A stretch of 64,000 nt of DNA, from positions 3,010,915 through 3,074,914 of the forward strand of contig NZ_LN907827.1 in assembly GCF_001517405.1 (NCBI RefSeq), written 5' to 3'. The notes under the pieces were generated by a model. The model was not told the DNA's origin. It saw only the letters and a list, made by a program, of their open reading frames with translations, and made no database searches. Shown here in pieces: positions 1 to 10,391 of this stretch. Every line of letters starts with the position of its first letter. Positions within the stretch are counted from its first letter, which is position 1. The stretch comes from Duffyella gerundensis. GTDB lineage: Bacteria; Pseudomonadota; Gammaproteobacteria; Enterobacterales; Enterobacteriaceae. A program made the position numbers and the translations under genes.

Positions 1-114
1 TGAATTTTGATGTGCGTCACAAAATCGACGCTTTGCTGAATCGTGTAAGCTCAACTGTCGAAAGGTTGTGCAATCCGCTGCACCGGGCCGATTTCAGCTC
101 AGCGCAGGGTGAAC
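1..114. other. Short non-coding edge downstream of mazG
   Basis: No gene is visible here. In related enterics pyrG lies just downstream of mazG on the same strand, so this stretch is probably the mazG-pyrG spacer and may hold the pyrG promoter and leader. That is inferred from gene order only, since no part of pyrG is inside the window. Confidence 0.4.
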
Positions 115-909
115 TTATGCCTGGTTTTTTTCGCCCTGTTTAACCTGCTGCCAGGCGGCCTCCATCTGTTCCAGCGTTGCCTCCTGCATTTGCAGTTGCT
201 GGCTGGCAATGATCGCCTCTACCTGTCGGAAACGGCGTTCAAACTTGTCGTTAGCCTTTTGCAGCGCGGTCTCCGCTTTTTTTCCCAAATGTCGCGACAG
301 GTTTACCGTGGCAAACAGCAGATCGCCCATCTCCTCTTCGAGCTTATCCTGGTCGATAACCGTCTGCTGGGCTTCGTGCATCACTTCATCAATCTCTTCA
401 TGCACTTTCGCCACCACCGGCCCCAGCGTGGTCCAGTCAAAGCCCACGTTGCTGCAACGCTTCTGGATCTTATGGGCGCGCATCAGAGCGGGCAACGCGC
501 GAGGAATGTCATCCAGCGCCGAATGCTGCGCTTTATCGGCTCGCTCTGCGGTTTTGATTTTTTCCCAGTTTTGCAGCACCTGAGCGCTGTTCTCCGCCTG
601 TGCATCGCCGAAAATATGGGGATGACGGCGCTCAAGCTTGTCGCTGATAGCGTGGCAGATATCGTCAAAGTTGAAGCGGTGTTCTTCCTGCGCCATCTGC
701 GCGTAAAACACCACCTGGAACAGCAGATCGCCTAACTCCCCACGCAGATCGTCGAAATCCTCGCGCTGAATGGCATCCAGCACTTCGTAAGTCTCTTCCA
801 GGGTATAGGGCGCAATGGTGGCAAAGGTCTGTTCGCGATCCCACGGACAGCCGTGTTGTGGATCGCGCAGGGTTTTCATGATGTTCAGCAGGCGGTCAAT
901 AGCGGTCAT
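115..909 (-). CDS. mazG: MazG, nucleoside triphosphate pyrophosphohydrolase
   Basis: Hydrolyses (d)NTPs to the monophosphate and pyrophosphate in the cytosol, and is linked to nucleotide-pool cleaning and lowering of (p)ppGpp. The 264-residue product has two tandem MazG domains. The first contains the metal-binding helix EETYEVLDAI and EFDDLRGELGDLLFQV-like residues; the second contains EEIDEVMHEA and EEEMGDLLFATVNLSRH. The start was set at MTAIDRLLNIM, which matches the family N-terminus; the frame is open 14 codons further, through a hairpin. It lies 77 nt behind relA and is probably co-transcribed with it. In E. coli mazEF separates the two genes; here nothing does. Confidence 0.95.
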   Translation of the reverse strand: MTAIDRLLNIMKTLRDPQHGCPWDREQTFATIAPYTLEETYEVLDAIQREDFDDLRGELGDLLFQVVFYAQMAQEEHRFNFDDICHAISDKLERRHPHIFGDAQAENSAQVLQNWEKIKTAERADKAQHSALDDIPRALPALMRAHKIQKRCSNVGFDWTTLGPVVAKVHEEIDEVMHEAQQTVIDQDKLEEEMGDLLFATVNLSRHLGKKAETALQKANDKFERRFRQVEAIIASQQLQMQEATLEQMEAAWQQVKQGEKNQA

Positions 910-931
910 AGTGGCGGTCTCGTCATTCTGT

Positions 932-962
932 TCAGGTGCAATGTTGTCCACATTGCACCTGA
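932..962 (-). other. Perfect 13-bp inverted repeat in the mazG leader
   Basis: TCAGGTGCAATGT and its exact reverse complement are separated by 5 nt, between the relA stop and the mazG start. There is no T-tract after the stem on the minus strand, so it is not a canonical intrinsic terminator. It could be an mRNA hairpin that tunes mazG expression or a protein-binding palindrome. Confidence 0.7.
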
Positions 963-986
963 GATCGGACGCGACCGCAAGCTGGC

Positions 987-3218
987 TTAGTGCAGGCGGC
1001 GCGCGTCGATGATATCCGGCACCTGATTCAGGCGCGCTAAGACGCGGCCCAGCACCTGCTGATTGTAGATTTCAATATCCATATCGATGGTCGCCAGCTG
1101 CTTACGGGTATCGCTGCGGCTGGCAACGCCAAGCACGTTGACCTTCTCATTAGCCAGAATGGTGGTGATGTCACGCAGCAGGCCGCTGCGATCGTTGGCG
1201 GTGACGCGCACCACCAGCGAATAGCCACTGGAATAGCTTTCGCCCCACACCGCATCGACAATGCGCTCCGGCGCATGAGAAATCAGATCCGCCAGCTGGT
1301 CGCAGTCGGCACGGTGAATCGAAATGCCGCGGCCCTGGGTGATAAAGCCGACGATATCATCGCCGGGAATCGGCTGGCAGCAGCGCGCAATGTGGTGCAT
1401 CAGATTACCGACGCCTTCTACCACCACGCGGCCGCTCTGTTTGCTGCTCGGCGCGTGTGACTTCTGTGTCAGCTGGCGCAGCGCCTCACGATCTTCCTCT
1501 TCGGCGCTCGGCTTATTCAGCTTCGACTGCAGGAAGTTGACCATCTGATTGAGACGGATATCGCCGCCGCCAATTGCCGCCAGCAGCTCATCCAGCGAGG
1601 TGACGTTATAGCGCGGCAGCAGCAGTTTTTCCGCCTCTTTCAGGCTGATGTCGAGCTGGCTCAGCTCGCTGTCGAGAATTTGTCGTCCGGCAACAATGTT
1701 TTTGTCGCGATCCTGCTTGCGGAACCAGGCGTGAATTTTAGAACGCCCTCGGCTGGTGGTGATGTAGCCAAGATTGGGATTGAGCCAGTCGCGGCTCGGG
1801 TTCGGCTGCTTCTGCGTGATGACCTCGATCTGATCGCCCATCTGCAGCTGATAGGTAAAGGGCACGATGCGGCCGCCAATTTTGGCGCCAATGCAGCGGT
1901 GACCGATATCGCTGTGAATATGGTAGGCAAAATCCAGCGGCGTGGAACCAGCGGGCAGATCGATCACGTCGCCTTTTGGCGTAAACACGTAAACCCGATC
2001 GTCAAAGACCTGGCTGCGCACCTCTTCCAACATTTCGCCAGAATCGGCCATCTCTTCCTGCCAGGCGATCAGCTTACGCAGCCAGGCGATGCGCTCTTCG
2101 TGGCCCGCCGCTCCGCGCGCATGGCTGCTGCTGGTGGAGCCCTCTTTGTATTTCCAGTGAGCGGCGACGCCCAATTCGGCATCTTCGTGCATCTGCCGGG
2201 TACGGATCTGGATCTCTACCGTTTTGCCGCGCGGGCCCAGCACCACGGTGTGAATGGACTGATAGCCGTTGGGTTTCGGGTTGGCGACGTAATCGTCAAA
2301 CTCGCTGGGCAGGTGGCGATAAAGCGTATGCACAATGCCGAGCGCGCCGTAACAATCCTGCAGGCGCTCCGCCACAATACGCACCGCGCGCACATCAAAC
2401 AGCTCGTCAAAGGCCAGCGCCTTTTTCTGCATCTTGCGCCAGATGCTGTAGATATGTTTCGGACGGCCGTAAACCTCCGCCTTCACGCCCTCCTTCACCA
2501 TTTCGGTGCGCAGCGAGTTAACGAAGGTATCGATGTATTGTTCACGGTCGATACGGCGCTCGTGCAGCAGTTTGGCGATGCGTTTGTATTCGTCGGGATG
2601 CAGATAGCGGAAGCAAAAATCTTCCAGCTCCCATTTGAGCTGGCCGATGCCGAGCCGGTTGGCCAGCGGCGCATAGATATTGGAACACTCTTTCGCTGCC
2701 AGCACCCGCTCATCTTCGGTGCCATCTTTCACTTCGCGCAGGTGCGCGATGCGCTCCGCCAGTTTCAGCACCACGCAGCGGAAATCTTCCACCATGGCCA
2801 GCAGCATGCGACGTACGTTATCGACCTGTTCAGAGGCCATGGAATCGTTGTGAATCGCCTTCAGCTGGCGAATTGCATCCATGTCACGCACGCCATGCAC
2901 CAGCGAGACGATGCCCTTGCCGAACTGCTCTTCCAGCGTCTCTTCCGACACCACATCGGCGTTAGCCAGCGGGAAAATCAGCGCGGCGCGCAGGCTGTCG
3001 ATATCCATACTGAGCATCGAGAGGATTTCCACCATCTCAATGCCGCGCCAAAGCAGCAGCGCCTGATCGGGATGATTTTCGGTGGCGGCATGACAATAGC
3101 GCCAGATTTCGGCAAGGCGTTCACATGACTGTTGGTTGGTGATCCCCAAACTGGCGATCCATTGGTCGATCGCGAACTCGCCAGCCGTATTCAGATGTGC
3201 ACTTCTTACCGCAACCAT
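987..3218 (-). CDS. relA: RelA, ribosome-associated (p)ppGpp synthetase I
   Basis: Makes pppGpp/ppGpp from GTP/GDP and ATP when uncharged tRNA enters the ribosomal A site, which is the stringent response. The 743-residue protein has the usual order: degenerate HD hydrolase region (about 30-200), synthetase domain (about 240-390, with NPKPNGYQSIHTVV and VEIQIRT), TGS domain (VYVFTPKGDVIDLPAGSTPLDFAYH), zinc-finger/helical region with RCCQPIPGD, and C-terminal ACT domain. The HD motif residues of a working hydrolase are not evident, as expected for RelA rather than SpoT. The start MVAVRSAHLN was chosen by family N-terminus and a strong AGGAGAGG ribosome site; a longer open frame upstream runs into rlmD. 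rlmD ends 32 nt upstream. Confidence 0.98.
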   Translation of the reverse strand: MVAVRSAHLNTAGEFAIDQWIASLGITNQQSCERLAEIWRYCHAATENHPDQALLLWRGIEMVEILSMLSMDIDSLRAALIFPLANADVVSEETLEEQFGKGIVSLVHGVRDMDAIRQLKAIHNDSMASEQVDNVRRMLLAMVEDFRCVVLKLAERIAHLREVKDGTEDERVLAAKECSNIYAPLANRLGIGQLKWELEDFCFRYLHPDEYKRIAKLLHERRIDREQYIDTFVNSLRTEMVKEGVKAEVYGRPKHIYSIWRKMQKKALAFDELFDVRAVRIVAERLQDCYGALGIVHTLYRHLPSEFDDYVANPKPNGYQSIHTVVLGPRGKTVEIQIRTRQMHEDAELGVAAHWKYKEGSTSSSHARGAAGHEERIAWLRKLIAWQEEMADSGEMLEEVRSQVFDDRVYVFTPKGDVIDLPAGSTPLDFAYHIHSDIGHRCIGAKIGGRIVPFTYQLQMGDQIEVITQKQPNPSRDWLNPNLGYITTSRGRSKIHAWFRKQDRDKNIVAGRQILDSELSQLDISLKEAEKLLLPRYNVTSLDELLAAIGGGDIRLNQMVNFLQSKLNKPSAEEEDREALRQLTQKSHAPSSKQSGRVVVEGVGNLMHHIARCCQPIPGDDIVGFITQGRGISIHRADCDQLADLISHAPERIVDAVWGESYSSGYSLVVRVTANDRSGLLRDITTILANEKVNVLGVASRSDTRKQLATIDMDIEIYNQQVLGRVLARLNQVPDIIDARRLH

Positions 3219-3250
3219 ATCCTCTCCTGATCGAACGCTCCGCAGAGCGC

Positions 3251-4567
3251 TTAGGTTTTGCTGAAAAGCACCATGGATTCGAGATGACCGGTATGTGGAA
3301 ACATATCGAGCATCGCGACCCTCTCCAGGTGGTAACCGGCAGCCAGTAAAGTCTGACTGTCCCGCGCCAGGGTCGCTGGATTGCACGACACGTACACCAC
3401 ACGCTGTGGTGCCAGCCTGGCGATATGCTGCATTACGCCTGCGGCCCCGGCACGCGCCGGATCCAGTAACACCTTATTAAAGCCTTGCGCCGCCCATGGC
3501 TGGCGTGTCACGTCATCGTCTAAATTTTCATGAAAGAAGGTGACGTTATTGAGATTATTCAGTGATGCATTATACGCACCCTGGCGAACTAATGCTGCAA
3601 CACCCTCCACACCGACAACATTTTCTGCCTGTTTCCCCGCCGGAAGTGTGAAATTTCCCATCCCGCAAAAGAGATCCAGCAGCCGATCTTGCGGCTGCAG
3701 ATCGAGCCAGGCCAGCGCGCGACTCACCATCTGCTGATTCACCGCATCGTTAACCTGAATAAAATCACGCGGACTGAAACTCAGGCGCAAACCTTGCGAG
3801 TGATAAACCGGCGGCTCGCCGTTGACCTGCTCAAGCGTCTCGCTGTCCGGGGCCAAAAACAGCGATACCTGCTCTGTATGCGAAAACTGTTCCAGTTTTT
3901 GCCGGTCGGCGGCGCTCAGCTGCTCAAGATGGCGCAGGATCATCAGCGGTCCGTTATCGGCCTGCACCAGCTCAATGTGTCCCAGACGGCGCGCCGCCTG
4001 TAAACTGCGCAGGCACTGGCTGAGTGGCGCAATCAGTGCATTAAGTTCGGGCATCAAAACAGGGCATTCGGTGATTTCCACCAGTTCAGCCGAGGCGGCC
4101 TGGCGAAAGCCCATCTGCAACCGCTTCTCTTTCGGCAGGTAATTCAGACTCAGGCGCGCGCGACGACGATAGCCATATTCACTGCCGCTGATGATTTCAT
4201 CAATGGCGATATCGCGGCCCGCTTCCTGGCTGAGCTGACGCGATAACGCCCGCGCCTTGCTCTCCTGCTGTAGCGCAACCGACGCATGCTGCTGCTGGCA
4301 GCCGCCACAACGTGAAAAGTAGGGGCAACGTGGCGTCACCCGCTGCGGGCTGCGGGTGATCAGCTTGCTGGCTTTGCCGCGCGCATATTGGCGCTTCTCC
4401 TCCAGCAGCGTGACCTCCACTTCCTCGCCCGGCAACGCGCCGCTGATAAACAGCGCCTTGCCCTGATGACGGGCAACGCCCTGACCAAAGGGATCGAGAT
4501 CGTCGACCGTTACGGTGATGCGTTGGCGGGTCGTCACGCGCCGCTTTGCAGAGTAGAATTGCGCCAT
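3251..4567 (-). CDS. rlmD: RlmD, 23S rRNA (uracil-1939-C5) methyltransferase
   Basis: SAM-dependent enzyme that makes m5U1939 in 23S rRNA. The 438-residue protein shows an N-terminal TRAM domain, an iron-sulfur cluster motif ([15 protein letters not shown] plus a distal cysteine), the SAM site [14 protein letters not shown], and the catalytic cysteine loop [13 protein letters not shown]. It starts with [10 protein letters not shown], as in the E. coli orthologue. It is followed at 32 nt by relA and is divergent from barA, with a 111-bp shared upstream region. Confidence 0.97.
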   Translation of the reverse strand: MAQFYSAKRRVTTRQRITVTVDDLDPFGQGVARHQGKALFISGALPGEEVEVTLLEEKRQYARGKASKLITRSPQRVTPRCPYFSRCGGCQQQHASVALQQESKARALSRQLSQEAGRDIAIDEIISGSEYGYRRRARLSLNYLPKEKRLQMGFRQAASAELVEITECPVLMPELNALIAPLSQCLRSLQAARRLGHIELVQADNGPLMILRHLEQLSAADRQKLEQFSHTEQVSLFLAPDSETLEQVNGEPPVYHSQGLRLSFSPRDFIQVNDAVNQQMVSRALAWLDLQPQDRLLDLFCGMGNFTLPAGKQAENVVGVEGVAALVRQGAYNASLNNLNNVTFFHENLDDDVTRQPWAAQGFNKVLLDPARAGAAGVMQHIARLAPQRVVYVSCNPATLARDSQTLLAAGYHLERVAMLDMFPHTGHLESMVLFSKT

Positions 4568-4678
4568 AATGTTCTCGGGATAAGAGTAAAATCGCGCGTA
4601 ATCTACCGCAGGTGCTGGCGATTTACGACTTCAATGCGCGTTACGCGGCGGCATCCTCGCTGCCCTGAATGGGATAGT

Positions 4679-7405
4679 ATGACCAAATATAGCCTGCGGG
4701 CGCGAATGATGATTTTAATCCTGGCCCCGACGCTGATGATCGGGCTGCTGCTCAGCACCTTTTTTGTGGTGCACCGCTATAACGAGCTGCAGCGTCAGCT
4801 GATGGACGCCGGCGCCAACATCATTGAGCCGCTGGCGGTCTCCAGTGAATATGGCATGGCATCGCACAGCCGCGATGCGGTGCGCGAGCTGGTCAGCCTG
4901 CTGCACCGCCGCCACTCCGCTATCGTGCGCGCCATTACCGTATTTGATGACAACAACGAGGTTTTCGTCACCTCTAATTATCAACAGCATGGCGATCTGC
5001 TGCGGCTGCCTGCGGGCGTCGAGCCACCTCAGGCGCTGGCCAGTGAACGTCACGGCAACGTGATTATTCTGCGCACGCCGATTCTCTCCGAAACCTGGTA
5101 TCCCGACGAGATGCGCGGCAAAGCGCTTAAGCCCACCGGCAATCCGCTCGGCTACGTCGCCATTGAGCTCGATCTGCAATCGGTGCGCCTGCAGCAGTAC
5201 AAAGAGGTGTTTGTCTCCACGCTGCTGCTGCTGTTTTGCCTCTGCATCGCCATGCTGTTCGCCTACCGCCTGATGCGTGACGTGACCGGTCCGATCCGCA
5301 ATATGGTCAGCACCGTGGATCGCATTCGTCGCGGCCAGCTCGACAGTCGGGTTGAAGGCCATATGCTCGGCGAACTCGATATCCTGAAAAACGGCATTAA
5401 TTCGATGGCGATGTCGCTGACCGCCTATCACGAAGAGATGCAGCACAACATCGATCAGGCGACCTCGGATCTGCGCGAAACGCTGGAGCAGATGGAGATT
5501 CAGAACGTAGAGCTGGATTTAGCGCGCAAACGCGCGCAGGAAGCGGCGCGCATCAAGTCTGAGTTCCTTGCCAACATGTCGCATGAGCTGCGCACACCGC
5601 TCAATGGCGTGATCGGCTTTACCCGTCAGACGCTGAAAACGCCGCTCAGTGCCACCCAACGTGACTATCTCAATACCATCGAACGCTCGGCCAATAACCT
5701 GCTCAGCATCATCAATGACGTGCTGGATTTCTCCAAGCTGGAAGCGGGCAAGCTGGTGCTGGAATCGATCCCCTTTCCGCTGCGCGCCACGCTGGATGAA
5801 ACCATCGTACTGCTGGCCCCCTCGGCGCATGAAAAAGGGCTGGAAATCACCATCAGCCTACAAAGCGACGTACCGGATAACGTTATTGGCGATCCGCTGC
5901 GTTTGCAGCAGATTGTCACCAACCTGATCGGTAACGCGGTGAAGTTTACCGAGCGCGGCAATATCGCCCTACGCATCGATAAACGCGCGCAGAATCATGA
6001 AAAAATTGAGCTGACGCTGCGCGTGCAGGACAGCGGTATTGGCATCGCGGAAGAACAGCAGTCGCAGCTGTTTCAGGCGTTTCGCCAGGCCGATGCCAGC
6101 ATCTCCCGTCGGCATGGCGGCACCGGCCTTGGCCTGGTGATTACCCAGCGGCTGGCCAACGAAATGGGCGGCGATATCACCTTTCAAAGTCGGCCCAATG
6201 AAGGATCAACGTTTTGGGTGCACTTCTCGCTCGATCTTAACCCCAACGCCAGCAGCAACCCGCATGCGCTGATGGCGCTTCAGGGCAAACGGCTCGCCTA
6301 CGTCGAGGAGAATGCCATTGCGGCGCAGGCGACGCTGAACATGCTCAGCAGCACGCCGCTGGAGGTGAGCTACGGCACCAGCCTCAACGCCCTGCCCGAT
6401 GCGCATTTTGATATTTTACTGATGGGCATGCCGGTCAGCCGTCAGCCGCGCGCCATTCCTGCTGAACTGCTGCAGCGCCAGCTGGCGATCGCCAACAGCG
6501 TGATCATGGCGTTACCGAGCCAGATGCTGATCTATGCCGAAGAGCTGAAGGCGCGCGGCATTGATGCCTGCATCGCCAAACCGGTGACCTATACGCGCCT
6601 GATGCCGATCGTGCTTGAGCTGCACACCCGCACGCTTTATGACCTGCCGCCGTCGACGCGATTACCGCTAACCGTGCTGGCGGTGGATGATAATCCGGCC
6701 AACCTCAAGCTGATCGGCGCGCTGTTACAGGAACAGGTCGAGCACACGCTGCTCTGTGACAGCGGCGAGCAGGCGATCGCCATCGCGCGCCAGCAGCGAC
6801 TGGACGTGATCTTAATGGATATTCAGATGCCGGAGATTGACGGCATTCGCGCCAGCGAAATCATTCGTGCCATGCCGCAGCATCAGCACACGCCGATTGT
6901 GGCAGTCACCGCGCACGCCATTGATGGCGATCGCGAGCACCTGATCAAAGCGGGCATGAACGATTATCTTGCCAAGCCGATTAACGAACAGAAACTGGCG
7001 CTGTTGCTGGCGCGCTATTCGCCCGGCGTGGTACATGAGTCGCAGCCGGTGCCGCATTTGCAACTGCCGTCGCTGGACTGGTCGCTGGCGCTGCGTCAGG
7101 CGGCCAACAAAACCGATCTCGCTGAGGAGATGCTGGGCATGCTGCTCGATTTTCTGCCCGACGTGGCGCAACAGGTTGAACAGTTTATGGAGGAAAAAGA
7201 TGCGCAGCGTCTGCGCGATATCATCCATAAACTGCACGGCAGCGCCAGCTACAGCGGTGTGCCGCGACTGAAACAGCTCTGTTTGCAGCTGGAGAAAAGC
7301 CTGCGTCAGCAGGAGGATATTGCGGAGTTTGAGCCGGAGATTTTTGAGCTGCTGGATGAGATGGAAAACGTTGCCCGCGAAGCAAAACGCCTGCTGGCAC
7401 GCTAA
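4679..7405 (+). CDS. barA: BarA, hybrid sensor histidine kinase of the BarA-UvrY system
   Basis: Inner-membrane tripartite sensor kinase. It responds to short-chain carboxylates (family knowledge) and phosphorylates the response regulator UvrY, which switches on the CsrB/CsrC sRNAs. The 908-residue protein has TM1 (about 10-31), a periplasmic loop, TM2 (about 179-196), HAMP, a dimerisation/HisKA segment with His302 in [10 protein letters not shown], a HATPase domain ([20 protein letters not shown] and GGTGLGL), a degenerate receiver region, a receiver with Asp714 ([11 protein letters not shown]), and a C-terminal HPt domain with His850 (HKLHGS). The start [11 protein letters not shown] matches the family; the open frame extends 97 codons upstream into rlmD. 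Its downstream target csrB is also in this window (18156-18501). Confidence 0.98.
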   Translation: MTKYSLRARMMILILAPTLMIGLLLSTFFVVHRYNELQRQLMDAGANIIEPLAVSSEYGMASHSRDAVRELVSLLHRRHSAIVRAITVFDDNNEVFVTSNYQQHGDLLRLPAGVEPPQALASERHGNVIILRTPILSETWYPDEMRGKALKPTGNPLGYVAIELDLQSVRLQQYKEVFVSTLLLLFCLCIAMLFAYRLMRDVTGPIRNMVSTVDRIRRGQLDSRVEGHMLGELDILKNGINSMAMSLTAYHEEMQHNIDQATSDLRETLEQMEIQNVELDLARKRAQEAARIKSEFLANMSHELRTPLNGVIGFTRQTLKTPLSATQRDYLNTIERSANNLLSIINDVLDFSKLEAGKLVLESIPFPLRATLDETIVLLAPSAHEKGLEITISLQSDVPDNVIGDPLRLQQIVTNLIGNAVKFTERGNIALRIDKRAQNHEKIELTLRVQDSGIGIAEEQQSQLFQAFRQADASISRRHGGTGLGLVITQRLANEMGGDITFQSRPNEGSTFWVHFSLDLNPNASSNPHALMALQGKRLAYVEENAIAAQATLNMLSSTPLEVSYGTSLNALPDAHFDILLMGMPVSRQPRAIPAELLQRQLAIANSVIMALPSQMLIYAEELKARGIDACIAKPVTYTRLMPIVLELHTRTLYDLPPSTRLPLTVLAVDDNPANLKLIGALLQEQVEHTLLCDSGEQAIAIARQQRLDVILMDIQMPEIDGIRASEIIRAMPQHQHTPIVAVTAHAIDGDREHLIKAGMNDYLAKPINEQKLALLLARYSPGVVHESQPVPHLQLPSLDWSLALRQAANKTDLAEEMLGMLLDFLPDVAQQVEQFMEEKDAQRLRDIIHKLHGSASYSGVPRLKQLCLQLEKSLRQQEDIAEFEPEIFELLDEMENVAREAKRLLAR

Positions 7406-7432
7406 AGTAAAACCGGGCAGTCCGCGCCCGGT
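7405..7432 (-). terminator. Terminator hairpin between barA and garK
   Basis: AACCGGGC pairs with GCCCGGTT across a 6-nt loop (7411-7432). On the minus strand the stem is followed by TTTTACTTT, so it fits an intrinsic terminator for the gud/gar operon. On the plus strand there is no T-run, so stopping of barA transcripts is less certain. Confidence 0.6.
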
Positions 7433-7438
7433 TACACA

Positions 7439-8581
7439 TTACTTCAGCTGCTGGCCCATCTTCAGCAGCGCGGCAACGTTGCGTGAGCTCAGCCGCAGGT
7501 TTTCAGCGGCCTTTTCCAGCGCCTCTTCCAGCGTACAGATACTGTAAATAATGCTGAAGACCGCATCGATACCGTGCTGATGCACCACGCCAACGTCAGC
7601 GGTCAGGCTGCCTGCAATGCCAATCACCGGCTTGTTGTAGCGCTTCGCCACCTTCGCCACGCCAATCGGCACTTTGCCGTGAATCGTCTGACTGTCGATG
7701 CGGCCTTCACCAGTAATCACCAGCGTGGCATCTTTGACAAGCGCATCCAGTCCCAGCGCCTCGGTGACAATTTCAATGCCGCGGCGCAGTTCCGCCTGGC
7801 AAAACGCATGCAGCGCGGCGCCCATGCCACCGGCCGCACCGCCGCCTGGCACGTGCAGCACGTCGATATCCAAATCGCGCTGAATGATCGCCGCATAGTG
7901 TTGTAACGCAGCATCCAGTTGCGTGACCTGCGCCGGTGCCGCGCCCTTTTGCGGGCCAAAAATAGCCGATGCGCCCTCTTTGCCGGTTAACGGATTGGTG
8001 ACATCACAGGCCACCTCAAAGCGGCACTGTTTGATGCGGGCATCGAGCTGACTGTTATCGATACGCGCCAGATCGGGCAATGCGCCGCCGCCAAAACCGA
8101 TCTGCTGATCCTGCGCATCTAACAACTGCGCACCCAGCGCCTGCATCATCCCGGCGCCGCCGTCATTGGTGGCGCTGCCGCCAATGCCGATAATAAAATG
8201 CTTAACGCCTTTATCCAGCGCGTTATGAATCAGTTCACCGGTGCCGTAAGAGGTGGTAATCAGCGGATCGCGCTGGGCGGCAGGCACCAGTTCAAGGCCG
8301 CTGGCGGCAGCCATTTCGATAAAGGCGGTTTGCTCATCGCCGGAGAGACCATAAAAAGCGTCGACTTTTTTGCCCAACGGCCCGGTTACCTCCAGTTTGA
8401 CAATCTTTCCCTGTGTCGCCGCCACCATCGCTTCCACGGTTCCCTCGCCGCCGTCGGCAACGGGCAATTTGACATAGTGCGCCTGCGGGAAGATTTCGCG
8501 GAACCCCGCCTCAATCTCCGTGGCGACCTGCAGGGCGGATAAACTCTCTTTATATGAATCCGGTGCGATAACTATTTTCAT
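7439..8581 (-). CDS. garK: GarK, glycerate 2-kinase
   Basis: Phosphorylates D-glycerate with ATP to 2-phosphoglycerate, the last step feeding galactarate/glucarate carbon into glycolysis. The 380-residue protein belongs to the glycerate kinase type-1 family: N-terminus MKIVIAPDSYKESLSA, nucleotide/substrate loops VADGGEGTVEAM, GIGGSATNDGGAGM, GAAGGMGAAL and ITGEGRIDSQTIHGK. It is the last gene of the minus-strand gudP-gudX-gudD-garL-garR-garK run and is separated from garR by 86 nt containing a GC-rich hairpin. GarK and the paralogue GlxK are hard to separate by sequence alone; the neighbours decide for garK. Confidence 0.93.
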   Translation of the reverse strand: MKIVIAPDSYKESLSALQVATEIEAGFREIFPQAHYVKLPVADGGEGTVEAMVAATQGKIVKLEVTGPLGKKVDAFYGLSGDEQTAFIEMAAASGLELVPAAQRDPLITTSYGTGELIHNALDKGVKHFIIGIGGSATNDGGAGMMQALGAQLLDAQDQQIGFGGGALPDLARIDNSQLDARIKQCRFEVACDVTNPLTGKEGASAIFGPQKGAAPAQVTQLDAALQHYAAIIQRDLDIDVLHVPGGGAAGGMGAALHAFCQAELRRGIEIVTEALGLDALVKDATLVITGEGRIDSQTIHGKVPIGVAKVAKRYNKPVIGIAGSLTADVGVVHQHGIDAVFSIIYSICTLEEALEKAAENLRLSSRNVAALLKMGQQLK

Positions 8582-8641
8582 AAGCGTTCCGAGCGCGGGT
8601 GAACTGACAGCCGTCAGTCAGGTATCAGCCTGCTGATGAGA

Positions 8642-8661
8642 CCCGGCGCAACGGCGCCGGG
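8642..8661 (-). other. GC-rich hairpin between garR and garK
   Basis: CCCGGCGC pairs perfectly with GCGCCGGG around a 4-nt loop in the 86-nt garR-garK spacer. No T-run follows on the minus strand. It may stabilise the upstream mRNA or reduce garK readthrough; this is an inference from position. Confidence 0.5.
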
Positions 8662-8667
8662 CCAGGA

Positions 8668-9558
8668 TCAAACCTGCCGGGAGACTTCGATCTTCGCTAA
8701 CTTCTCATAATAGCAGGCCAGCGCGCTGTGGTCGGCGGTGCCCAGACCATCGGCTTTCAGCGCCTGCATCATCTCCATTACCGCGGCGGTCAGCGGCAGC
8801 TGTGCACCGATGGAGTGTGAGGTATCAAGCGCGTTAGCCAAATCCTTGATATGTAAATCGATGCGGAAGCCTGGCTTGAAGTTGCGGTCCATTACCATCG
8901 GCGCTTTGGCATCCAGCACCGTACTGCCGGCAAGGCCGCCGCGAATCGCCTGATAAACCAGATCCGGACTCACGCCCGCCTTGGTGGCCAGCGTCAGCGC
9001 TTCCGCCATCGCAGCGATGTTCAGCGCGACAATCACCTGGTTAGCCAGCTTGGTCACATTACCCGCGCCAATTTCACCGGTGTGCACCACCGAGCCGGCC
9101 ATCGCTTTCATGATGTCGTAGCATTGATCAAACAGCGCTTTATCGCCGCCGACCATGACCGACAGCGTGCCTTCAATCGCTTTTGGCTCGCCGCCGGAGA
9201 CCGGCGCATCCAGCAGGGCGATCTGCTTTTCAGCCAGCGCAGCATGAATTTCGCGGCTGGCCAGCGGCGCAATCGAACTCATGTCGATCACCACCGTGCC
9301 CGGCTTCGCGCCGTCCACTACGCCATTTTCGCCCAGCACCACTTCTTGCACCTGCGGGGAATTGGGCAACATGGTGATGATCACATCACTCTGCTCCGCC
9401 ACTTCTTTAGCCGTTTTGCCCACGGTGGCACCCAGCGCCACCAGCTCAGCTTCGTTTTCTGCATTGTGATCGCGCACCACCAGGCTGTAACCCGCTTTAA
9501 TCAGGTTTTTGCTCATCGGCTTGCCCATGATACCAAGGCCAATAAATCCAATTTTCAT
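8668..9558 (-). CDS. garR: GarR, tartronate semialdehyde reductase
   Basis: NAD(P)H-dependent reduction of tartronate semialdehyde (2-hydroxy-3-oxopropionate) to D-glycerate. The 296-residue protein is a beta-hydroxyacid dehydrogenase: Rossmann motif FIGLGIMGKPMS at the N-terminus, substrate loop DAPVSGGEPKA, and catalytic lysine region GAGNVTKLANQ (about 163-173). It begins 15 nt after garL and is clearly in the same transcript. The paralogue GlxR is similar; the gar neighbours support garR. Confidence 0.94.
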   Translation of the reverse strand: MKIGFIGLGIMGKPMSKNLIKAGYSLVVRDHNAENEAELVALGATVGKTAKEVAEQSDVIITMLPNSPQVQEVVLGENGVVDGAKPGTVVIDMSSIAPLASREIHAALAEKQIALLDAPVSGGEPKAIEGTLSVMVGGDKALFDQCYDIMKAMAGSVVHTGEIGAGNVTKLANQVIVALNIAAMAEALTLATKAGVSPDLVYQAIRGGLAGSTVLDAKAPMVMDRNFKPGFRIDLHIKDLANALDTSHSIGAQLPLTAAVMEMMQALKADGLGTADHSALACYYEKLAKIEVSRQV

Positions 9559-9573
9559 CTGTGACTCCTCACT

Positions 9574-10344
9574 TTATTTTTTAAAACGATCGCACAGCGC
9601 CTGGGTGGCATTGCGGAAAACCCCTAAATCACTGCCGACGGCGACAAAACCTGCGCCCCATTCCAGATAACGGCGCGCATCCGCTTCCACCGGCGCCAAA
9701 ATACCGCTGGGTTTACCGGCGGCTTTGGCGCGCTCAAAAAGGTACTGGATCACCTTGAGCACTTCCGGATGCGCAGGCTGGCCGAGATAGCCCAGCGCGG
9801 CGGAGAGATCGCCCGGCCCAACAAAAATGCCGTCCACCCCTTCCACCGCGGCAATGGCATCAATGTTGTCCACCGCCTGCTGCGTTTCGATCTGCACCAT
9901 CACCGTGATGTTGTCGTTCACCGTGCTGTTGTAATCGGGTAGCGTGCCATACATGTTGCTGCGGTGAGAAACCGACACGCCGCGAATACCGGCCGGTGGA
10001 TAGCGTGTTGAGGCAACCGCCAGCCGCGCTTCCTCTGCGGTTTCGACAAACGGAATCAGAAAGTTGTAAAAGCCGATATCGAGCAGGCGTTTGATGATCA
10101 CCGGTTCGTTACAGGGCGGCCGAACCACGGCGGCACTGCTGCTGCCCTTGAGTGCCATCAGCTGTGGCACAAAGGTGGTGATATCATTCGGCGCATGTTC
10201 GCCATCCAGCACCAGCCAGTCGAATCCTGCCAGGCCGAGCACTTCGGTGGTCAGCGGATTGGCCAGCGCGCACCAGCTGCCAATCAGGGTCTCGCCGGCC
10301 AGCAGGCGCTGACGAAAGCGGTTCGGATAGATCGCGTTGCTCAT
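9574..10344 (-). CDS. garL: GarL, 5-keto-4-deoxy-D-glucarate aldolase
   Basis: Mg-dependent class II aldolase of the HpcH/HpaI family that splits 5-keto-4-deoxy-D-glucarate into pyruvate and tartronate semialdehyde. The 256 residues equal the usual length. Visible motifs are [10 protein letters not shown] with the catalytic histidine, metal-ligand segments [11 protein letters not shown] and [14 protein letters not shown], and the C-terminal GSDLGVFRN. It lies 47 nt after gudD and 15 nt before garR. Confidence 0.95.
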   Translation of the reverse strand: MSNAIYPNRFRQRLLAGETLIGSWCALANPLTTEVLGLAGFDWLVLDGEHAPNDITTFVPQLMALKGSSSAAVVRPPCNEPVIIKRLLDIGFYNFLIPFVETAEEARLAVASTRYPPAGIRGVSVSHRSNMYGTLPDYNSTVNDNITVMVQIETQQAVDNIDAIAAVEGVDGIFVGPGDLSAALGYLGQPAHPEVLKVIQYLFERAKAAGKPSGILAPVEADARRYLEWGAGFVAVGSDLGVFRNATQALCDRFKK

Positions 10345-10391
10345 AATGACTCCTGTTAATCAGGCTTCGCGCGTGACGCCAAGCCAAAAAG

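Noticed and set aside
909..987. Remnant of mazEF between relA and mazG
   Set aside because: Only 77 nt are available and no part resembles MazE or MazF.
1680..3128. 482-codon plus-strand frame opposite relA
   Set aside because: It is the mirror frame of a GC-rich, strongly conserved gene; the translation is rich in His, Gln and Arg and has no family motif.
4388..4678. 97-codon N-terminal extension of BarA
   Set aside because: It overlaps rlmD on the other strand, and the family starts at [11 protein letters not shown]; the upstream part has no conserved features.
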